A DNA stretch of 64,000 nucleotides, from contig NZ_CACTIA010000005.1 in NCBI RefSeq assembly GCF_902712915.1, positions 2,318,001-2,382,000 of the forward strand. Direction: 5' to 3'. The notes beneath the pieces are model-generated. The model searched no databases, was not told the DNA's origin, and saw nothing but the letters and a program-made list of their open reading frames with translations. Below are positions 58,485 to 64,000 of this stretch, one piece after another (position 1 is the first letter of the stretch; each line of letters starts with the position of its first letter). This DNA comes from Acidiphilium sp. C61. GTDB taxonomy: Bacteria > Pseudomonadota > Alphaproteobacteria > Acetobacterales > Acetobacteraceae. The position numbers were made by a program, and so were the translations under genes.

Positions 58485-60424
58485 CGTGCCGGAATTGCGA
58501 CGGAACCTTGGGCATTTTTGGGCACGGCGCCGCGGCCGAGCGCGCCCAGCGCGTGCGCCACGATATCCTTCGCGGTCAGGCCCGCATCGATCAGCTGGGC
58601 CGCGGGTGTGTTATGGTCGATGAAGCGGTCCGGCAGCACCATCGGCCGGAAGCGCAGCCCGGAATCGAAAGCGCCCGACCAGGCGAGATGATGGGCGACC
58701 GCGGCCCCGAAGCCGCCGCTGGCGCCATCCTCGATCGTGATCAACACTTCGTGATGGCGGGCTAGCTGGTCGATCAGCGCGGTATCGAGCGGCTTCATGA
58801 AGCGGGCATCGGCGATTGTCGCCGTGAAGCCGTTCGCGGCAAGCTCGTCGGCCGCGCGCAGCGCATCGCCCAGTCGCGGGCCGAGCGCCAGCACGGCGAC
58901 GCTGCTGCCCTCGCGAACGATCCGTCCCTTGCCGATCTCCCACGGCACGCCGCGTTCCGGCAGGGCGATTCCGGTTCCCTCGCCGCGCGGATAGCGGAAG
59001 GCGGAGGGACGGTCGTCGATCGCGGTGGCCGTGGCGACGCAGTGGACGAGTTCCGCCTCGTCCGACGGCGCCATGATCACCATGCCCGGCAGGCAGCCGA
59101 GATAGGCAAGGTCGTAGACGCCGGCATGGGTTGCGCCATCGGCGCCGACCAGCCCCGCCCGGTCCATGGCGAAGCGCACCGGCAACGACTGGATGGCGAC
59201 ATCATGCACCACCTGGTCATAGGCACGCTGGAGGAAGGTGGAATAGATCGCGCAGAACGGCGCCATGCCCTCGGTCGCCAGCCCGGCGGCGAAGGTCACG
59301 GCATGCTGCTCGGCAATGCCGACATCGAAACAGCGATCGGGAAACCGCTTGGCGAAGGCGTCGAGCCCGGTGCCGCTCGGCATGGCGGCATTCACCGCGA
59401 CGACCGAGGGATTGCGTTCCGCTTCCGCGATCAGCGCCTGCGCGAATACCTTCGTATAAGACGGCGGACCCGGCGGCGCCTTGGCCTGCTCGCCGGTGAC
59501 GACGTTGAACTTCGACACGCCATGATATTTGTCCGCCGAGGCCTCGGCCGGCGCATAGCCCTTGCCCTTTTGGGTGACGACGTGCAGCAGGATCGGCTCG
59601 TCGCCCTCGCTGTCGCGCAGGTTGCGCAGCACGGGCAGCAGGTGGTCGAGATTATGGCCGTCGATCGGGCCGACATAATAGAAGCCCAGCTCCTCGAACA
59701 GCGTTCCGCCGGTCAGGATGCCGCGGGCATATTCCTCGGCGCGTTTCGCGGTCCGCTCGATCGTGCGGGGGAAGTGCTTCGCCATCCGTGCGGCGAAATC
59801 GCGGATCGAGAGGAAGCTGCGCGAGGAGATCAGCCGCGACAGATAGGCGCTCATGGCGCCGACGGGCGGGGCAATCGACATGTCGTTGTCGTTGAGCACG
59901 ACGATCATGCGGGACTTGCTCGCCCCGGCATTGTTCATCGCCTCATAGGCCATGCCGGCCGACATCGCGCCGTCGCCGATCACCGCGATCACGTTCCGCT
60001 TCGGGGTTTCGCCCTTGATGTCGCGCGCCACGGCCATGCCGAGCCCGGCGGAGATCGAGGTCGAGGAATGGGCGGCGCCGAACGGGTCGTATTCGCTTTC
60101 CGAGCGGCGAGTGAAGCCGGAGAGCCCGCCCGGCTGGCGCAGGGTGCGGATCCGGTCGCGCCGTCCGGTGAGGATCTTGTGCGGATAGGTCTGGTGGCCG
60201 ACATCCCAGATCAGCCTGTCCCGCGGAGTTTCGAACACGGCATGGATCGCCACGGTCAGCTCGACGACGCCGAGCGACGCGCCGAGATGGCCGCCGGTGA
60301 CGGAAACCGTGTCGATCGTCTCCGCGCGCAGTTCATCGGCGAGCTGGCGCAGCTGCTCGGCCGAGAGGTTGCGCATGTCGCTCGGAACCCGCACGCGATC
60401 GAGCAAGGGGGTCTGCGGCGGCAT
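58481..60424 (-). CDS. dxs: 1-Deoxy-D-xylulose-5-phosphate synthase
   Basis: A 647-residue TPP enzyme catalysing the first step of the MEP isoprenoid pathway. [37 protein letters not shown] and [18 protein letters not shown] are signatures, and a C-terminal transketolase-like domain follows. It heads the hopanoid head-group operon, so precursor supply is coupled to hopanoid tailoring. A TATAAA-like element lies upstream on minus near 60544-60549, without a clear -35 box. Confidence 0.95.
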   Translation of the reverse strand: MPPQTPLLDRVRVPSDMRNLSAEQLRQLADELRAETIDTVSVTGGHLGASLGVVELTVAIHAVFETPRDRLIWDVGHQTYPHKILTGRRDRIRTLRQPGGLSGFTRRSESEYDPFGAAHSSTSISAGLGMAVARDIKGETPKRNVIAVIGDGAMSAGMAYEAMNNAGASKSRMIVVLNDNDMSIAPPVGAMSAYLSRLISSRSFLSIRDFAARMAKHFPRTIERTAKRAEEYARGILTGGTLFEELGFYYVGPIDGHNLDHLLPVLRNLRDSEGDEPILLHVVTQKGKGYAPAEASADKYHGVSKFNVVTGEQAKAPPGPPSYTKVFAQALIAEAERNPSVVAVNAAMPSGTGLDAFAKRFPDRCFDVGIAEQHAVTFAAGLATEGMAPFCAIYSTFLQRAYDQVVHDVAIQSLPVRFAMDRAGLVGADGATHAGVYDLAYLGCLPGMVIMAPSDEAELVHCVATATAIDDRPSAFRYPRGEGTGIALPERGVPWEIGKGRIVREGSSVAVLALGPRLGDALRAADELAANGFTATIADARFMKPLDTALIDQLARHHEVLITIEDGASGGFGAAVAHHLAWSGAFDSGLRFRPMVLPDRFIDHNTPAAQLIDAGLTAKDIVAHALGALGRGAVPKNAQGSVAIPAR

Positions 60425-60814
60425 CAGGCGGTCTCTCCCAGGCGTTGTGCGGGAGTCTCGCTGGAGCGGTAAGCCATGATGCTGGTTCCTTATACTCTGC
60501 GTCGTTGCGACCCTTGCGTCCGGATCGTTCCGGCGAAGCGCCCTTTATACGGTGATCGCGGGAAGCGATAGACCCCTGATTGGCAGATGGGGGCGATGCG
60601 GCCGTCATGAAAAGTCTCATGAACGTGACCCGCGATCCGAGCGACAGATTGGCATCTTGCGATGCAAGCGCGCAACAGTGTCGGCGGACGGCGTGCCCTG
60701 TCCGCGCCATCCCTTGCGAAACCGCCGCAGAATACCCTAATTGGCGGGTGGATACGTGTGCCCGGGGCAGACGGTCCGTACTGCGACATTCAGAGTTCTG
60801 AAAGGCGACGGACG
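60425..60814. other. Divergent regulatory gap between dxs and ispH
   Basis: A 390-bp gap with no credible gene. It must hold the promoters of the dxs and ispH operons. The only visible hints are a TATAAA on minus (60544-60549) and an ATCGC-GGGAA-GCGAT mini-hairpin beside it. No riboswitch, tRNA or clear operator was recognised. Confidence 0.5.
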
Positions 60815-61798
60815 ATGGATCTGTCTCTCACCACGACCGACCGTGCCGATCCTGCGGCCGCCACGCCCGCCATGAAGGTGGTGCTGGCGCAGCCCCGCGG
60901 GTTCTGCGCCGGCGTCGAGCGGGCGATCGAGATCGTCGAGCGTGCCCTCGTGAAGTTCGGCCCGCCGATCTATGTCCGCCACGAAATCGTTCACAACCGC
61001 CATGTCGTCGAAGATCTCCGCGCGCGAGGCGCGGTTTTCGTCGACGAGATCGCCGAAGTGCCGGACGGGGCGATCACCGTGTTCTCGGCGCATGGCGTCG
61101 CGCGCAAGGTGCAGAAGGATGCTGCCGACCGCTCCCTGCCGGTGATCGACGCGACCTGCCCGCTGGTCGCCAAGGTGCATTCCGAGGGGCGGCGCTATGC
61201 CGGGCAGGGGCGGGAAATCGTCCTGATCGGACATGCCGGCCATGCCGAGGTCGAGGGCACGATCGGCCAGATCGACGGCAAGGTCTATCTCGTGCAGACC
61301 GTCGAGGATGTCGCCTCGCTGGAGGTCGCCGATCCGGACAAGCTGTCCTACATCACCCAGACCACGCTTTCGGTCGATGACACGCGTGGCATCATCGCCG
61401 CTCTTGTGGAACGCTTTCCCGGCATTGTCGGCCCCGATGTGCGCGATATCTGCTACGCGACGCAGAATCGCCAGGAGGCCGTGCGCCATCTCGCCGAGCT
61501 CGTCGACGTCATTCTGGTGGTCGGCAGCCGCAATTCCTCGAATTCCAACCGGCTCCGGGAAATCGGCGCCGAACTCGGGCGTCCCTCCTACCTGATCGAC
61601 GATGCGAGCCATCTCGATCCGTCGTGGTTCGAGGGGGCGCGCACGGTCGGCCTGACGGCCGGCGCCTCGGCCCCCGAGGTTCTCGTCAAGGGTGTGATCG
61701 ACGGGCTGAGAAAGTTCGGCCCGATCGAGATCGACACGCTCGCCGGCACGCCGGAAGACGTAAGGTTCAAGCTTCCCGCCGAAGTAAGCGACGCCTGA
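60815..61798 (+). CDS. ispH: 4-Hydroxy-3-methylbut-2-enyl diphosphate reductase
   Basis: A 327-residue iron-sulfur enzyme for the last MEP step, giving IPP and DMAPP. The three cluster cysteines are Cys31 (GFCAGVERA), Cys115 (DATCPLV) and Cys213 (ICYATQNRQ), and [10 protein letters not shown] is the substrate loop. MDLSLTTT was chosen as start; an in-frame ATG ([10 protein letters not shown]) is 57 bp on, and the open frame extends upstream without similarity. It is transcribed with hpnH. Confidence 0.95.
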   Translation: MDLSLTTTDRADPAAATPAMKVVLAQPRGFCAGVERAIEIVERALVKFGPPIYVRHEIVHNRHVVEDLRARGAVFVDEIAEVPDGAITVFSAHGVARKVQKDAADRSLPVIDATCPLVAKVHSEGRRYAGQGREIVLIGHAGHAEVEGTIGQIDGKVYLVQTVEDVASLEVADPDKLSYITQTTLSVDDTRGIIAALVERFPGIVGPDVRDICYATQNRQEAVRHLAELVDVILVVGSRNSSNSNRLREIGAELGRPSYLIDDASHLDPSWFEGARTVGLTAGASAPEVLVKGVIDGLRKFGPIEIDTLAGTPEDVRFKLPAEVSDA

Positions 61799-61837
61799 TC
61801 GGCGTCCCGGTCGGGTGATCATTAGCAGGAGTTACAG

Positions 61838-62989
61838 ATGGGCGTGCCGCTGAAACAGGCGATCAAGGTCGGAGCCTATGTGCTGAAGCAGCACCTGACC
61901 GGGAACAAGCGTTATCCGCTCGTGCTGATGCTCGAGCCGCTGTTCCGTTGCAACCTCGCCTGCGCGGGATGCGGCAAGATCGATTATCCCGCGCCGATCC
62001 TCAATCAGCGGCTGTCGGTCGCTGATGCGCTTGAGGCGGTCGATGAATGCGGCGCGCCGGTTGTCGCGATTGCCGGCGGCGAGCCGCTGCTGCACCGCGA
62101 GATGCCCGAGATCGTCGAGAAGATTCTCGCACGGGACAAGTTCATCTATCTCTGCACCAACGCTCTTCTCCTTGAGAAGAAGATCGACCAGTACAAGCCG
62201 CATCCCAATTTCTGCTGGGATATCCATCTCGATGGCGACCGCGAGATGCACGATCACGCGGTGAGCCAGGAAGGCGTGTATGAGCGCGCTGTTGCGGCAA
62301 TCAAACTCGCCAAGGCGAAGGGTTTCCGCGTTTCCATCAACTGCACGCTTTTCGATGGCGCCGATCCCGCTCGTGTGGCGTCATTCCTCGATACCGTGAA
62401 CGAGATCGGGGTCGATGGTGTGATGACATCGCCCGGCTATGCCTATGAGCGCGCCCCGGATCAGGAACATTTCCTCAACCGGCAGCGCACCAAGGAACTG
62501 TTCCGGGCGATCTTCCGTTATGGCAAGGAGCGCAAGGCGCGCGGCGTTCACTGGAAATTCAACCAGTCTCCGCTTTTCCTCGACTTCCTGGCCGGCAACC
62601 AGACCTACAAGTGCACGCCCTGGGGCAACCCGACCCGTAACGTGTTCGGCTGGCAGCGGCCGTGCTACCTGCTTGGCGAAGGCTACGCCAAGACCTACAA
62701 GGAATTGATGGAAACCACCGACTGGGACAAGTACGGGGTCGGCAATTACGAAAAATGCGCCGACTGCATGGTGCATTCCGGCTTTGAGGCGACCTCGGTG
62801 GTCGATTCCGTCAAGCGGCCCTGGAAACTCGCCAAGCTGGCCATCCAGGGCATTCGCACCGAAGGCCCGATGGCGGCGGATATCCCGCTCGACAAGCAGC
62901 GCCCCGCGGAATTCGTGTTTTCACGTCACGTCGAAAGCAAGATGGCTGAAATTCATGGCCAGACGGAGCCTGCCGAACCCGCCGAATAA
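61838..62989 (+). CDS. hpnH: Adenosyl-hopene transferase HpnH
   Basis: A 383-residue radical SAM enzyme with the motif RCNLACAGCGK (Cys38, Cys42, Cys45). It adds the 5'-deoxyadenosyl group to diploptene, the first committed step of extended hopanoids. A C-terminal SPASM-like cysteine region (CADCMVHSGFEATSVV) follows. It starts 39 bp after ispH, in one operon, linking the end of isoprenoid synthesis to side-chain addition. Confidence 0.95.
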   Translation: MGVPLKQAIKVGAYVLKQHLTGNKRYPLVLMLEPLFRCNLACAGCGKIDYPAPILNQRLSVADALEAVDECGAPVVAIAGGEPLLHREMPEIVEKILARDKFIYLCTNALLLEKKIDQYKPHPNFCWDIHLDGDREMHDHAVSQEGVYERAVAAIKLAKAKGFRVSINCTLFDGADPARVASFLDTVNEIGVDGVMTSPGYAYERAPDQEHFLNRQRTKELFRAIFRYGKERKARGVHWKFNQSPLFLDFLAGNQTYKCTPWGNPTRNVFGWQRPCYLLGEGYAKTYKELMETTDWDKYGVGNYEKCADCMVHSGFEATSVVDSVKRPWKLAKLAIQGIRTEGPMAADIPLDKQRPAEFVFSRHVESKMAEIHGQTEPAEPAE

Positions 62990-63016
62990 GGCGGGCAAGG
63001 CAGGTTTATCCCGGCT

Positions 63017-63769
63017 TCACCCCGCGATGCTCCGTTCCCGCGGGGAAAACGGCACGCGTGAGGTCATGGGGGTTTCGGTAATCCGCGCTTCGGCTTCCCG
63101 GCGATCGACGATCATGTAGCCACGACCCCAGTTGGTCTGGATCAGGTCGTCGGCACCGGCCGAGATCAGCTTCTTGCGGATCTTGCAGATGAACACATCG
63201 ATGATCTTGGGGTTCGGTTCATCGAGCCCACCATAGAGGTGATCGAGGATCGCCTCCTTGCTCAGAACGCAGCCCTTGCGCAGCGCAAGGATCTCGACGA
63301 TCTGATATTCCTTCTTGGTGAGGCTGATCTCATCCTGACCGACGAAGATTTTCTTCGCGTTCATGTTGATCTCGACATTGCCGACAGCGAGGGACGGGCT
63401 CTGGAAGCCTCTGCTGCGGCGAACCTGGTTTTGCACGCGGAGGAAGGTTTCCTCATGCGAGATCGCGTTGACGATCAGGTCATCGACACCTGCTTCGAGA
63501 ATGCGCAACCTGGTTGCTTCGCTCAGAAGTTGTGAAACCGCGAGGATCGGGCAGCGCAGGCCGCTGAGATGCAACCGCCGGATGAGCTCGATTTCTGCCG
63601 GCCTCGTGTCGGTCACCCGCAGCACGACCGCGTCGTATTCATAGAATCGTGTGAGATCCAGAGCTTCTTCAAGATCGGACGTCTCGTCCACGACCACCAG
63701 CTTCGAGCGGAAGAAGGTCGTCAGGATGTCCCGATTGTCGACCGGATTTCCAAAAATGAGAAGTTTCAT
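63017..63769 (-). CDS. CtrA-like winged-helix regulator with degenerate receiver domain
   Basis: A 250-residue OmpR/CtrA-type protein. The DNA-binding half is very close to CtrA: SLTKKEYQIVEILALRKG, HLYGGLDEPNPKIIDVFICK and IRKKL, WGRGYMIVD. The receiver half is not: Arg51 replaces the phosphorylated Asp (YDAVVLRVTD against CtrA YDLILLDLNLPD), the acidic pocket reads IFGNPVDN where IEDDSA is expected, and the TKPF lysine segment is lost (VNAI). It should bind DNA without phosphate control, perhaps with a protein partner. Convergent with hpnH; it has its own promoter region. Confidence 0.85.
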   Translation of the reverse strand: MKLLIFGNPVDNRDILTTFFRSKLVVVDETSDLEEALDLTRFYEYDAVVLRVTDTRPAEIELIRRLHLSGLRCPILAVSQLLSEATRLRILEAGVDDLIVNAISHEETFLRVQNQVRRSRGFQSPSLAVGNVEINMNAKKIFVGQDEISLTKKEYQIVEILALRKGCVLSKEAILDHLYGGLDEPNPKIIDVFICKIRKKLISAGADDLIQTNWGRGYMIVDRREAEARITETPMTSRVPFSPRERSIAG

Positions 63770-63794
63770 TGCAACCCCCAGTTAACTTGGAAAT

Positions 63795-63823
63795 TCAATA
63801 CAACCACAAGAGGAGGCCGTCAA
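63795..63823 (-). promoter_or_regulatory. Candidate promoter of the CtrA-like gene
   Basis: On minus TTGACG (63818-63823) and TATTGA (63795-63800) are separated by 17 bp, 26 bp before the start codon. GTTAAC at 63781-63786, between -10 and start, contains a CtrA-like TTAAC. The surrounding 63770-64000 gap is AT-rich and has no gene. Confidence 0.4.
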
Positions 63824-64000
63824 TAAAATAATTTTAAGGAACTGGCAATCGATTGAATAATAAACTCAGTGCCATGAAAATAGATTAAAAGTGACATTCT
63901 GGAAATTTTTCTGACACCGTATCGCACAAACCACAGGGTTTATGCGCCATCACACACGATTTTTGTGCGCTGAGCGAACAAATTGCTGTCAAGTGCAGCG

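Noticed and set aside
60662..60814. N-terminal extension of IspH
   Set aside because: IspH proteins begin shortly before the GFCAG motif; the extension lies in the regulatory gap and looks non-coding.
1..64000. tRNA, rRNA or prophage genes
   Set aside because: The intergenic gaps were read for cloverleaf ends, CCA-type 3' ends and phage genes; none was recognised, though a small RNA could be missed by eye.

Overview
The window is a chromosomal stretch of a GC-rich alphaproteobacterium, most likely an Acetobacteraceae member close to Acidiphilium. This is inferred from the hopanoid side-chain genes (hpnH, hpnI, hpnJ, hpnK, hpnM), a CtrA-type winged-helix regulator, an MbfA ferritin-transporter and a DinB with an N-terminal zinc ribbon; no rRNA or tRNA gene was seen to confirm it. 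Most genes are packed in operons with ATGA, GTGA or TTGA stop/start overlaps, and these overlaps fix many start codons.

Layout. 1-5.3 kb (minus): fatty-acid beta-oxidation operon (FadB-like bifunctional enzyme, acyl-CoA ligase, two acyl-CoA dehydrogenases, the last cut by the window edge). 5.35-9.6 kb (minus): a periplasmic solute-binding protein and two TPR proteins with glycosyltransferase and sulfotransferase domains. 9.7-13.2 kb: mbfA, a nitronate monooxygenase, a GST and ygfZ. 13.2-18.2 kb (plus): GT9 and GT4 glycosyltransferases, asparagine synthase and a dihydroorotase, all overlapping. 18.4-25.8 kb: cold-shock protein, an exported GIN-domain protein, dinB, a sterol-desaturase-family protein, a beta-propeller, an O-antigen ligase and a methyltransferase, then a hydrolase and EVE and YciI proteins. 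26.2-31.8 kb (plus): cytochrome c maturation cluster ccmCDEFGHI plus a DUF1674/SdhAF4 gene. 31.8-41.3 kb: ClC channel, a TPP enzyme, a secreted HELAH protein, hrpB, a DsbD/ScsB thiol transporter and a small four-cysteine exported protein, followed by a diheme cytochrome c.

42.0-47.1 kb is the accessory part: two copies of a ~107-bp palindromic composite repeat with an IS5-family element at their junction, a Tat-exported ABC substrate-binding protein, a quinone oxidoreductase, an AT-rich gap and the first of two Asn/Gly-rich RTX-like secreted proteins. 47.2-52.2 kb (minus): MlaF/MlaE lipid ABC transporter, alr, an EcsC protein and dnaB, with three contiguous DnaA-box-like 9-mers upstream of dnaB. 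52.4-54.2 kb (minus): the second RTX-like protein.

54.3-63.8 kb is the hopanoid/isoprenoid locus: dxs-hpnM-hpnI-hpnJ-hpnK on minus, ispH-hpnH divergent on plus. Together they cover isoprenoid precursor supply (first and last MEP steps), adenosylhopane formation and cyclitol-ether head-group maturation. The window ends with a CtrA-like regulator whose receiver domain has lost all recognisable phosphorylation residues. The strongest leads are that pseudo-receiver regulator, the repeats that lie flush with convergent stop codons, the paralogous repeat proteins and the DnaA-box triplet.
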